From: Nanobdellota archaeon
GTDB taxonomy: Archaea; Nanobdellota; Nanobdellia; Woesearchaeales; GW2011-AR9
Length of the DNA stretch: 19,065 nt
Direction of reading: 5' to 3'
Assembly: GCA_018812355.1 (NCBI GenBank)
Contig: JAHJDQ010000043.1
Location: 1 to 19,065, forward strand
Both the position numbers and the translations under genes were made by a program. The notes under the pieces were generated by a model, which was given only the letters and a program-made list of their open reading frames with translations, searched no databases and was not told the DNA's origin. Of the stretch, positions 1-10,100 are shown piece after piece (the stretch's first letter is position 1; each line of letters starts with the position of its first letter).

Positions 1-1116
1 GACTGGAACTTTGACCAATGGGGTTTTTGCAGTACCGAAGAACAATGTTTTGTTTCTCCTGACGGCAGTTCCGAGAATACTGTACAAACTTTTTACGAAG
101 GGCAAATTCCTAACTGTATCGAAAATAAAGAATATCTCTTCGACCATTACTGTGACCAAGGCAATTGGTCTTCCAGAACAAAATATTTGGCTGGCAGTTT
201 AGTTGAAGTTGCTGAAGATACTGATTACATTTTGTACTGCACTCCGTACCAAAACGCTTTACCTTTTTTCCGCGACGACCATCAACTAATCTTAGGGGGA
301 GAAAACTTAGTTCCTGCGGATACAGACTGCTCTTTGGACGATTTTGATTGTCTTGAAAGAACCGACCAGGAAAATGTTTATACTTTCCTCGCTAGCGTCG
401 ATGAAAATCTTATTTCGCAACAAGAAAATACCAGAATTAACAACGTCTGTATTTTAAAATATAAGAAAAGTGGTGCTTGGAAAACTGCTTTAGCGACAAC
501 TTTAAACCTGCCCATCAACAATGAAGATTCTTTCCTTAACGCTCTTTTCGAACCACAAATCTCTTTGGATGTGATTACCAGTGGGGAACTATGTGAGGAA
601 GCCGAGAACGGTTTTGTTAAATGTGATTTAGATTCCTTAGGCAGACCGGGAGAAGATTTGTGGTACTCGCCAGAATTAAATGCCATTGTCTACGGAAAAG
701 GTGGCTTAAATGTCAGAACTGTCTGGGGTACTATCGTTGATTTTTTCAGCAATCTTTTTGGCGGAGAATCAGAACTTTCTGATGAACACAATTTTGTCAA
801 CGAAGCCCAAAATTTCCGTGAACTTTATCTTTACATAACTGAAGACAAAACAGTCCATGCTTTAATGGAAATTTTTCCAAATAATCAAACTTTAATCGCC
901 GAATATGAAGGCTTCCAAACTCCGTTATGTGAATATGTTCAATCTAATCGTTTAGCTATTCCTGAATTCCAATTAGAATTGTTAGAAGAAGCCGAAGGAC
1001 GAGCTAAACTTGCCTGTACAGACCAAAATGAAACACAAAGAATCGAAGCAGTTGGTTCAAGAGAAGGGTTACAATTCTTATGGCCACAATTAACCGGAAA
1101 ATTAAGAGTAAGTTAA
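1..1116 (+). CDS. Large secreted/surface protein, C-terminal part (5' end outside window)
   Basis: The frame is open from base 1 with no stop, so this is the last 371 residues of a longer protein; the TTG at 187 is simply an internal Leu codon. The visible part is acidic and scattered with cysteines and N-glycosylation-type sequons (NWS, NQT, NET), with no membrane helix, as expected for an exported domain. The run beginning CDQGNWSSRTKYLAGSLVEV, followed by segments such as NNVCILKY and LATTLNLP, resembles C-terminal modules I remember from large woesearchaeal extracellular proteins; this is recollection, not a search. A more hydrophobic stretch (TVWGTIVDFFSNLF, around bases 715-756) is too short to be a confident membrane span. 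Its 3' end overlaps the next predicted gene by 37 bases, unusually long for this window. Function unknown; probably a structural or adhesive surface component. Confidence 0.75.
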   Translation, partial: DWNFDQWGFCSTEEQCFVSPDGSSENTVQTFYEGQIPNCIENKEYLFDHYCDQGNWSSRTKYLAGSLVEVAEDTDYILYCTPYQNALPFFRDDHQLILGGENLVPADTDCSLDDFDCLERTDQENVYTFLASVDENLISQQENTRINNVCILKYKKSGAWKTALATTLNLPINNEDSFLNALFEPQISLDVITSGELCEEAENGFVKCDLDSLGRPGEDLWYSPELNAIVYGKGGLNVRTVWGTIVDFFSNLFGGESELSDEHNFVNEAQNFRELYLYITEDKTVHALMEIFPNNQTLIAEYEGFQTPLCEYVQSNRLAIPEFQLELLEEAEGRAKLACTDQNETQRIEAVGSREGLQFLWPQLTGKLRVS

Positions 1117-3659
1117 AAAAAGAGGGGGTAGATCATGCCAAAAAAGGACAAGTTACTATATTCATTATTGTTGGTTTGATCATCCTGATGGTATTTTTAT
1201 TTCTCATTGCTTTTAGCAATAAACTAAAAAAAAGCGAGTTACAACAGGAACAAGAGCAAATTGTTACTGGTATCATCAAAAAAGAAGCGCTAAGGCTTTA
1301 CGTAGAAGATTGTTTAAAAGATGAATTAGAAGAAGGCCTTATCCTGCTCGGAAAACAAGGCCGCTTATGGCTTGGCCAACCAGGAGGTCGGAAAGCCTTT
1401 CAAGAGGGAATTACTGGAATAACTTATCCACCTCAAGAAGGCGAAGAAATATTTTACGGAATTACTAACGAACAGTATGAACAAGAAGCCGCTTACCCTT
1501 GTCAGGACGAAGAAAACCCTCCCCAATATTGTCGCTACTCTTATCCTGATACTGAGATTGGTTTTGGTAAGTTAGAGTTTAATGCCAACTCTTTTGCAGA
1601 TGATCTAAAACGTTTTTTAATCAACCGCACAATTTTCTGTGTCGAAAATTATACTAAAACGAATCTTTCCAGTAGTGCAGAAATAACTTCTACTGAAATG
1701 GATCTCAATTTAGAAATCAGGAACGACGGAATTAGTGTTCTCGCTATTTATCCACTTTCTTTTACCGTCGGCCAAGAAGATTTTTTTCAATTATCTGAAT
1801 TCTCTTTCTTTTACGAAACACCATTGAAACAATTCTTAGACGCCGCCATTGTTTTCCCCTTCCGTTTTGACCAAAAATATCTTGATTTTGATTATGCCGA
1901 CGAAGTTAATCAAGAACAATTTGATTACGGCAGTCAGATTACTGGCAGTAATTGTGATGATGTTCAAGGAGAAAATTATTTCCTTTGCCGAAGAAATGCT
2001 TTCTCCGACGTTTTTTCTCGTCTGGGAATTTACTTTGAACAACGACCTTTAGCTAACGGCGATGACTTGTTTGTTTTCGACATTTTAAACATTCTCCAAG
2101 GACAAGAAGATCCCTATCAATTTCGCCTTGCTCGCCAGAACCGGCCGCCAGCTTTAGATTATGTTAATCGTTCTGCCTGCCCAGACGGCGGTTATGATTA
2201 TTTAGCCGTCCCTAATGACGATGAATGGGGCGAGATAAATATTTCTTTATTCGCTCTCGATCCTGATGAAGACGAAGTGAATCATGATTTTAGCGCTCCT
2301 CCTGGTTTCTCTCCCACCGAGCAAGAAGGGAATAATTTTTCTATTAACAAAATAAATCTAATCGATTTAACTCCGGGAACTTACCAATTAATCGCTACTG
2401 CTTCCGATGGTTATCTTACTGACCAACAAACTGTTCGTGTTTTAGTTGACCGTCCATTACAAACAAATTTAGAACTAGCGATGCCTTATGACATTCTTTT
2501 AGCTAATGGTGAAACTCTCCCTTATGCAGAATTCTCTCAACTTGTTGAAGAGAAATTTGTTTCCCGTGAAGATCCAGTTGTTTTAGAAGTTACTTTCCCC
2601 CAAAGCACTTCCTCAGAAGATGATCGTGCTTCCGAAGAAGTAGTCTTAATTTATTTTGACGGAATTCATGAGTATGTCTTTCTCTCTCCGGCCACTTTAA
2701 ATCCTAATGGAGTCATCACCACGCAAATCACTCTTCCTCAAAATGATCATCCTCCCTATCCTAATCAAGAAGAAGCAATTATTAGTATTGGCGATGCCAA
2801 TTTTTTCGATATCCACCCTTTCATCGAACTAACTAACAACGGCAAATTAATTCTTGAATACAGTCTCAATTATTGCGATGAACATCTAAAAACAAGTTTT
2901 AGTGAAGTTGATCTTTCCGTTAAAGAATGTGTTCCTCATAAAAATCTTCAACATCCTTACCCTTATATGGGCGGTACGGATTTTTATAAATATGAATACA
3001 GTTTAGATGAAGAAGGTAATATTAATTATGCTGGAGGATACACCCTCATAGAAGATTTCGATCCTTTCTTAGCCTCTCATAGTTGTTGCAAATCTGACTG
3101 GACCATTCGCAACTCCGGCGAAGTTTGTTTTACTAATCCTACTCCTGGCTGCTACGGCCAAAACCCTGAATTTAGAGTACCTCCTGGCTACATTCTAGAA
3201 GAACAATTTGCTACTTGCGACGGTCTTCGTGGAAATGTTTGCGGGGGAAGACAATCTCGTTTTGTTAATAATCAATTAAGATGTGGAATTAACGAATTAT
3301 CGACCTGTTATAATATTGAAGAAGCTTGTCAAGAACAGGATGCCTACAGTTATGTTACTTTAGAAGATAATTCTAAAGGCTGGTGTTATGGTACAATGGG
3401 TTGTCAGGATGTTTGTACTTCAGTTGTCGTCGATAATCGAGAGTTTGCTTTTGTCGGAGAGGAGGACCTTAATCTTAATCAACTTGCTTTAGACAATCAA
3501 GCCATAAATCATCATGGACTAGGTTTCGGTTGCGGTTGTAATGCTAACAATATTGGTCAACCTTGTGATACTAATTTTGATAACCATTTTAATGGAGTTT
3601 GTGATTCGATGGAAGGAAAAGAATCACCTGACTATTTTTGTGATGGTGATTCTCCATGA
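1080..3659 (+). CDS. Prepilin-like surface protein with Ig/cadherin-like domain and Cys-rich C-terminus
   Basis: An 859-residue protein. After a long basic leader it shows a class III signal, AKKG followed by QVTIFIIVGLIILMVF (cleavage expected after G23), giving an N-terminal membrane or pilin helix at residues 26-45. Residues about 46-350 contain a domain with the run FPFRFDQKYLDFDY near residue 260. Residues about 354-457 form an Ig/cadherin-like repeat, recognisable by NRPP, ALDPDEDEV and ASDGYLTDQQTVRVLVD. From about 597 the protein is rich in cysteine (CCKSDW, CGINELSTC), suggesting disulphide-stabilised extracellular structure. ATG 1080 is the only in-frame ATG/GTG/TTG before the signal motif, but it lies inside the previous gene. 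An excellent ribosome site and ATG at 1122-1137 would give MPKKGQVTIF if the frame slipped -1 at 1140-1146, so the true N-terminus is uncertain. The stop overlaps the next ATG (ATGA). Likely a large pilus-associated or adhesive subunit; exact role unknown. Confidence 0.85.
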   Translation: MATINRKIKSKLKKEGVDHAKKGQVTIFIIVGLIILMVFLFLIAFSNKLKKSELQQEQEQIVTGIIKKEALRLYVEDCLKDELEEGLILLGKQGRLWLGQPGGRKAFQEGITGITYPPQEGEEIFYGITNEQYEQEAAYPCQDEENPPQYCRYSYPDTEIGFGKLEFNANSFADDLKRFLINRTIFCVENYTKTNLSSSAEITSTEMDLNLEIRNDGISVLAIYPLSFTVGQEDFFQLSEFSFFYETPLKQFLDAAIVFPFRFDQKYLDFDYADEVNQEQFDYGSQITGSNCDDVQGENYFLCRRNAFSDVFSRLGIYFEQRPLANGDDLFVFDILNILQGQEDPYQFRLARQNRPPALDYVNRSACPDGGYDYLAVPNDDEWGEINISLFALDPDEDEVNHDFSAPPGFSPTEQEGNNFSINKINLIDLTPGTYQLIATASDGYLTDQQTVRVLVDRPLQTNLELAMPYDILLANGETLPYAEFSQLVEEKFVSREDPVVLEVTFPQSTSSEDDRASEEVVLIYFDGIHEYVFLSPATLNPNGVITTQITLPQNDHPPYPNQEEAIISIGDANFFDIHPFIELTNNGKLILEYSLNYCDEHLKTSFSEVDLSVKECVPHKNLQHPYPYMGGTDFYKYEYSLDEEGNINYAGGYTLIEDFDPFLASHSCCKSDWTIRNSGEVCFTNPTPGCYGQNPEFRVPPGYILEEQFATCDGLRGNVCGGRQSRFVNNQLRCGINELSTCYNIEEACQEQDAYSYVTLEDNSKGWCYGTMGCQDVCTSVVVDNREFAFVGEEDLNLNQLALDNQAINHHGLGFGCGCNANNIGQPCDTNFDNHFNGVCDSMEGKESPDYFCDGDSP
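1122..1137 (+). promoter_or_regulatory. Strong Shine-Dalgarno site plus out-of-frame ATG
   Basis: GAGGGGG at 1122-1128 lies six bases before ATG 1135, just after the upstream stop codon at 1114-1116. This is the best ribosome site in the first operon, yet ATG 1135 leads in its own frame to only 14 codons (MPKKDKLLYS...). One extra A in the A6 run at 1140-1145, or a -1 slip on A AAA AAG, joins it to the 859-residue frame as MPKKGQVTIF, a textbook class III prepilin start. Confidence 0.5.
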
Positions 3660-4027
3660 ATCCTACAATTGTTGTCATTATTGGAATTATCGTCATCTTC
3701 ACCATCATCTATCACGTTCTTAAACGAATTTATTTCAATCAACTGGTTGAACAGGAAAAAAGAGCTTTTCATTTAATCAGAAAAAAAAGAGCTTTGTGGT
3801 GGCTCTCACCTTTTTATTCAAACCCTCTCCGGAAAAGTAAAGTCAAACAAATGAACAGAAAAAGAAAACATAAAATAAAACAAAAGCAACGCGACAATTT
3901 TCTTACTACTGTTGGACTAAAACCAGATCAACCTACAAAAACCCACTTTCATCATTTAAAAAGTATTGTCCACACTCATCAAAAAAAAACATTAACCAAA
4001 CTTCTCCTCTCAACTTGGAACAACTAG
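3656..4027 (+). CDS. Small basic single-span membrane protein, probably truncated by a frameshift
   Basis: Starts inside the stop of the previous gene (ATGA overlap), so it should be translationally coupled to it. Residues 3-22 (NPTIVVIIGIIVIFTIIYHV) form one membrane helix; the rest is strongly basic and should lie in the cytoplasm. As read, 123 residues end in KLLLSTWNN. However, the A9 run at 3981-3989 marks a probable -1 shift: from there the other frame continues for about 46 codons to a TAA at 4120-4122 with convincing amphipathic, charged protein sequence. The intended product is then about 155 residues. The family is not recognised. Its overall plan (one helix plus basic cytoplasmic tail) and its shifted C-terminal motif resemble the cytoplasmic tail of the 2006-residue protein next door, suggesting related roles. 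Confidence 0.65.
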   Translation: MNPTIVVIIGIIVIFTIIYHVLKRIYFNQLVEQEKRAFHLIRKKRALWWLSPFYSNPLRKSKVKQMNRKRKHKIKQKQRDNFLTTVGLKPDQPTKTHFHHLKSIVHTHQKKTLTKLLLSTWNN

Positions 4028-4122
4028 AAAAAAAGATTAAACAATGGGAACAGAATAAACCACTAAGCAACCAGGAAAAAGAAAAGATTCTTCAGGAATT
4101 AAAGAAAATTTCCTCTAAATAA
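3982..4122 (+). other. Out-of-frame coding tail of the preceding gene (-1 frame)
   Basis: Read from 3982 this frame gives about 46 residues including LEQLEKKIKQWEQNKPLSNQ and then EKEKILQELKKISSK before TAA. The composition (Lys/Glu heptad-like helix) looks like real coding sequence, has no good start of its own (only a TTG at 4015), and connects to the preceding gene by a -1 shift at the heptamer A AAA AAA (3982-3988). The ending S-x2-E-x3-I-x3-L-x2-IS matches the C-terminus of the 2006-residue protein. It may be a slippage product, a natural frameshift mutation, or one missing A in the assembly. Confidence 0.55.
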
Positions 4123-4141
4123 CAAATATACTTCTAATAAC

Positions 4142-4150
4142 ATTTATATA
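4142..4150 (+). promoter_or_regulatory. Archaeal TATA box, probable leaderless promoter of the second operon
   Basis: The motif ATTTATATA lies about 30 bases before the ATG at 4179, in a 56-base AT-rich gap between genes. Archaeal initiation is normally about 25 bases downstream of the TATA centre, so transcription would begin within a few bases of the ATG. No ribosome site precedes that ATG (TTAAATATAAATG), which fits a leaderless mRNA. Confidence 0.65.
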
Positions 4151-4178
4151 CCCAAAGAATTTATTAAATTAAATATAA

Positions 4179-7100
4179 ATGAGAGTAAAAAAAAGAGGAC
4201 TATCTTTAGTAGCGTTAAGTGTATTGTTAATTATTTTCTCATTTCTTGCTTTTGCCGAATCTGGCTGTTATACTTACGCAGATAGTTCTTCTCTTTACTG
4301 TCAAGAAATAGATAGTTCTGAAGCTCAATTAGACTGCAATGATTTTACCGAATGTGTTTATACCAACGAATTTATTCCTGGTAGCGACTGTGCAGAAATT
4401 CCTGCTTGCCAGCAAGTTATTTGCAGTCTTGATTGTTTGCCTCAACCTATTAGTTTATGTGAATTATCAGGCGGAAGAGCACTCACTGCAGAAGAAGAAC
4501 CTATTTTTTGTGATTCTGGCTGCTGCCAATATCAAATTGGGGGAGATGACCGTTGCCGTTACGCGAGCATCGGATTATTCGAATGTCTAGAAGCAGTTTC
4601 TCCTCTTGGACTTACCGAAACTGATATTTCTTTCGACACTTCTATTTTAACTCAAGATGCTTGTTTAGCCAAATGCGATCTTGTCGTAACTCCGCCGGAT
4701 GATGATACTTTAGGAGCAGGAACAGCAACCATCTCCGGAACAGTCTCTTCTTCAACCGGTCCTCTCGAAGAAGCAACAGTTTACTTCCAAGGCCCAAGTG
4801 AGGGTTCAGTCTTAACCAATCTTGATGGTACTTATCAAATCACTGCTTTATCAGCAGGAAATTATACTTTAACCGCTAGTAAACGTGATTATACTCCTTC
4901 AGAAAAAGAAGTTACTCTTACTGCTGCTGAGACTCTCACCAACACCAATTTTATTTTGACATCAGCTTTGTTTCAGGGAGTAAGTGGGACAACTTTTGTT
5001 GCTGGTGAAGCAACTTATGGCGTTAGCCTTTATGTCGACGGTGTCTTTAAAGGCCTTTCTAATTATCCTGACGGCAATTTTCAGATTCGTTTAGATCCGG
5101 GTCCATACAACATCCAAGCTTCTTACCAAGATTATCAAACTGAACAAGATATTTCTATTACTACTGGGCAACTCCTCTCAGTTAATCTGTATCTCAGCCA
5201 ATTCATTGGCGAATGTAGTTTAGGTGGAGAAACTCCTCAAAAAAATGTTGCCGACTTTTTCGTTTATCATCTTCCTGGCGAGGAAGCCGTTCGTTTAGAA
5301 TGGTCTAAACCTTGTCCGCAAGTAAGTGGTTATGTCCTTGACAAAGTTTCAGCTGGAGAAGAACAACTTAATTGGAAAACTTTATCTCCTGCTGATAGTT
5401 ATTTTGTTGATGAAGATGTGGAGTGGGGAAAAACATACATTTACAAAATAAAAGCAACTTATACTGATGGAAATTTAAGAACATCTGATCAAGCTGCTGA
5501 GGTAACAATTACTTTAGGTGACAAAAACTGTCAAGACCGTTATCATGAAAATAATCTTGGTTGGGAAACTTTTTGTTTAACTGACGATTCTGAAACAACA
5601 ATTCCTGAAAACCAACTCATTTATACTTGTAATGACCAAAACCAAATTGAACCGACTGGGGTTGACTGTTCAATCAGCGGCCCGTTATACTTTTGTGCAA
5701 AAACATTCCTTTACGAAGCCAGTTGTAAAAATGCCGAAGCTTGTTCTTGGTTAGGTAATCCCTTCGGCCTTTATCACACTAGAAACACTTGTTATGGCAC
5801 TGCAACCACTGAAATATCTACTGCTAATGCGGAAAACTTTTGTTATTATGATTCCTCTAATACCATTGCTGACTCTTGTCAGAGTTGTACTAAAATCAAA
5901 AGCTGTTTTGATTTCCAGAGTCAAGATGCTTGTCTAACCAACAATTGTGTTGATCAAACTTGTCGATGGGTTTCTGGAGCAGAAAATGAACAATTAATTG
6001 ATTACGGTTTAATCTTGCCTGCTTTAGTTACTCCCGAAACAGGGGTAGGTTATTGTGTGGAAGAAGATTATCAAGAAGATAATCAGTGTTCTTTATGCGG
6101 ACCAGAGGCAACTCTTTTTGAAAATTATTTTTGTACTGCTGATGTATGTTCGTCTTTAGGAAGATGTTTCTCTGATTCTTTAACTGCTTGCCAATCATGT
6201 GGAGATACTCCTTACGCTAACGGTTATAGTTGTTATAGTTACACCACTGAATCTGAATGTACTGGTTCTCAACCTTTAGTTAAAGATGATTATCAGCGCT
6301 TTACTCTTTCCGATGATCAATGCAGCTGGGAACGCTGTCTTTGGAAAGGCTCTAATGAAGCCGGTCCCCATTGTGTTAAAGACGGCGATGGCGATAATGA
6401 AGGGGACTGCGAATTATTTCTTGCTGGAGAAAGAGAAGCTTGTAGTAAAGATAATCTCCCTCCCAAAACTAAAGTCATTCCCGAAGGCTTACAGATTATC
6501 TCAACATCAACACCCGAACTAATTTTCCAAGCTACTGACCAGAATTCTCCCTTAGGAACTTTAGGTTATTGCTTAACCCAAATTGGTGTTAACCAACCTG
6601 ACAATTGTCTCGGAGAAGCGTTTATCGAAAAAAATTATGATGGTAGAAGTACTCAAGAAATAGTTACGGTTGACTTTTTAGATTATTTCACTGCCCAAAA
6701 TATGGTCATTAACGGCGAGACTTGGAAATTAAAATTTTACTCTCAAGACAAATATTTTAACCAAGAAGACCTCCAAGAAACTTTTGTTTACGTTGACAAT
6801 GTTCCTCCTCCTTTCCTCATTAAAGAAAACATTACGACTACGGGAGATCTAAGCAACTTAAATGTTTATCTTGACAATCAACAAGAAGCGATGACTTGCA
6901 CCTTTACTTTAAACCCAATCTTACCTTTCGGCAGTCCGCTAGTAAAAGTTAGTGAACGGAAATTTTCTGACCTTGAGATAGAGTTTGCTGATCTTAACGG
7001 AGTTCGTTTTAATTTGGAAGTAACTTGTCTTGATGATTTTGGCAACGAAAATAAAAAAACCAAAGATTATGTTTTCAACCTAGATCAAAATGTGCAGTTA

Positions 7101-10100
7101 GTTTATCCTCCCGAATACGGTAGTGTTGCTAGTACTGATCTTTCTTTCCAAGTACAAACTACTGTTGGCTCATTCTGTAGTCTTTACCAAGGCAACACTT
7201 ACCTCACTGATTTTACTACCAACGCTGCAGGAAAAGAACATATCACCATGCCAATTACAGTTTACTCCGGTCCGACTGAAGATTTTTATCAAGTAGTTGA
7301 CGATTATTCTGTCCTTTGTAAAGACCTTTTAACTAACGAAGAACATCTCGCCTATTTCCTCTTTTACCTTGACTTCACTGACGTTAGTACTAAAATCAGT
7401 TTAGAAGAACCTCCCCGAAAAGTCGAATATCTTACTGGGGATTGGGAAGAATACTTTATTGCTTCTACTTTAGTCAGTTTAGAATGTCAACCGAAAGATT
7501 ATGGTTTAGGGTGCGGCGATACATATTATTGTTTAGATCAAGGTGAACATTGTCAAACCTATACTCAGCCTTTCTTCCTCAACCAATCAGCAAGAATTTG
7601 CTATTATTCGTTAAGCGAAACCGGTGGAGAAGGTAGAAAAGATTGCGGCGATTTAGTTATTGATGGTTACGGAATTACTCTAGAAAATCCAGAACAATAC
7701 TTTTTTCAAAATGAAAAGTGGGGTATTACTAATGAACCAATTTTTGACTGGAAATTTTTTACCCGTATTCCTACTCTAGAATGTGGTTTTAACTGGCTCG
7801 CCGACTTCAATTATGCTACTTTAGAACCTTACAAAGTTGCTCTACCTTATGAACGTAGCTCCACTAGTAGGTACTTATTCGAACAATTTCCTGACTCTGT
7901 TTTCTCTCCTTATGCTGGAGCAGAAACAAAACTTACTTATGTTCAGTGTAAAGACGATTTACAAAAAATCGGTCCAGAACAAAAACTTTATCTCGAGTAC
8001 GATCCGACCGCTCCCGAAATTGAAGCTGCTTACGCCGATCCAGAACTTTTGATTGAAGGCACTACCACAGATTTATTTGTTAACACTGATGATAAAACAT
8101 TATGTAAATTTAGCGATAATTCTTCCGGAGCAGGAAGTTCTGAATACGCCACGATGGAATATAGTTTTCCAGCCGGTAACAAAAACAATCATTTAGAAAT
8201 TGAACATCAAACTGAATTTACCGTCAGTGGAGTAGACGATTCTGGTAAGAAAGATTACTCTTTACAAGTTCAATGTACAAATGGAGCGGGCGATCTTTCT
8301 CCAGTCGAACCACTAGATTTTAAAGTTGATTATACTGCTCTCGGCTACATTATTCCTAGCTCTTTACAACCTTCCGGTTTTATTCCTTATCTCGATATTA
8401 CTCTTTCATTAGAAACTTCTAAGAACGCTTATTGCGAATACAGTTATAATGGAACTTATCGTTCTTTTATTGGCGGAGGGAGCCGGGTTCATCAATCGGA
8501 CGTGCTCCGTTTAATTGAAAAAGCTTATCAGTTTCCAATAAAATGTTTCCTCAGCGATCAAATGGTTTACGAGGAAATTAAATTCACGATAGATTTAACC
8601 GCTCCCGCGATTAGTTCTGTTGATGATTACAATTACAGCTGTGGTCAAGATTTGAGTGTGATGGTTTACACTAGTGAAACTAATCTTAGCGCCTATTACT
8701 ACGAAGTGTATGATCAAGGCGTTGCTAGTATTCCTGATCGTCCTGTTCGCACCACGAGTGGTACTAGCACTTCATCTTCTAGTAATCTTAGCAATAGAAC
8801 AACAAGTACGGGCCGATACTATTCATCCACAAGAACGACAAGTACTACTGCTTCTAGAACTTCGGGAACTTTAGTTTATAATGCTACCGTCGGACCGAGT
8901 CTGCCCTTAAAAATCCCTACCCCTAATCTAAACGAAAGTCATCGTTACATTATCAAAGTACTTGCCGCCGATGCTGCTGGTAATTGGGCGACAATCCCTG
9001 TGGAAAGTGATGGGGTTATCGTCACTTCTGAGAACTATTCTGCTTGCGCTCGTGACAATTCTGCTCCTCAAGTAACTTTCAATCTCAACAGTTCTTCCTG
9101 TAGCGAAACTTTAGTACAAATGCAATATAGTGATGAGATCAGTTTTAAAACATTTACTTATGGGCAGCACGCTTCCTCTACTTCCTGTCAAGCTACACAA
9201 ACTTATCAGGGACAAACTTTATCTTTTGATAGTGCGGGCTGGCTTTGTTACTATGTTGAAGATAGCATGGGCAACAATTATAGTGGTAAACGCCAAATAG
9301 ATTTCTCTGATCGTGATGGCGACGGAATTAAAGACGAAACTGACTGTGACGAATGTTTGAATACTGGCGCCGGAAAAGTTGTTGATGAATCTGGCTGTGC
9401 TGACGGCCAATCTAGCGATCGAACTCTCGATACTGATGGTGATGGCCTGCCTGATATTTGGGAGAAAAGTTTTGATAAAACTGATTGCTCTCTTGATTAT
9501 CTTACTAAAGATTCGGATGCTGACGGTCTTTCTGACAGTATTGAAGATTACGATCAGGATGGTTATACTAACTTTGAAGAATATACGAACAGTTATAATC
9601 CTTGTTTAGCTGATTTACCGACGACAGACGAAACTGATATCTATACCTCATCACTTCCAAAAGAAAAAGGGATTGACATTTTAGCACTTATCTTTTTAAT
9701 TTTAGGGATGCTCTTGGTTTTAGGTGGAGTGGGCTACTTAGTTTATTATTATACTCAAAAACCTCTCGCACCATTACAAAGACCTGCTTCTAGAATCTCA
9801 ACAGTAAGACCGACAGGGAAACCAGGCGTCTTAGATAGCTGGAAACAAAAGTTATCACAACTAAAAAAATCTCGCCAGAAAAAATTATCTCAACGTCAAA
9901 GAAGTGCAGTCTTCAGTCAGTTCGGAAAAAAATCTGCTGAAATTCCTCACCTGCAGGCGGCCCTCCAAAAACGAGCTCCTCCATTAAACAAATTACACGA
10001 ACTGGCCCATCACTATGCTGAAAATAAAAAAGCAATTCAACCTGGTTTACGTCAAGAAGAAAAGAGTATCTTCTCCAAATTAGATTCGATTGCTAAACAA

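Noticed and set aside
187..189. TTG as start codon of the first gene
   Set aside because: The same frame is open to base 1 and upstream residues (CDQGNWSSRTKY) look like the same domain, so the gene begins before the window.
11..202. Short forward frame at the start of the window
   Set aside because: It overlaps the continuous frame that is open from base 1 and has better composition; treated as a shadow.
378..686. Minus-strand frames, here and at 1836-2042, 6878-7063, 9219-9410, 10359-10583, 12737-12967, 13890-14240, 15751-16116, 16333-16641, 17332-17565 and 17588-17845
   Set aside because: All lie opposite well-supported + strand genes, with no ribosome site or recognisable protein features.
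4015..4122. Independent small gene starting at TTG 4015
   Set aside because: No ribosome site, and coding-like sequence begins upstream of 4015 in the same frame; a frameshifted tail is the simpler reading.
9309..9611. DxDxDG loops as a dockerin domain
   Set aside because: The loops are more numerous and spaced like thrombospondin type 3 repeats, with Cys residues between; no paired dockerin helices or cohesin partner seen.
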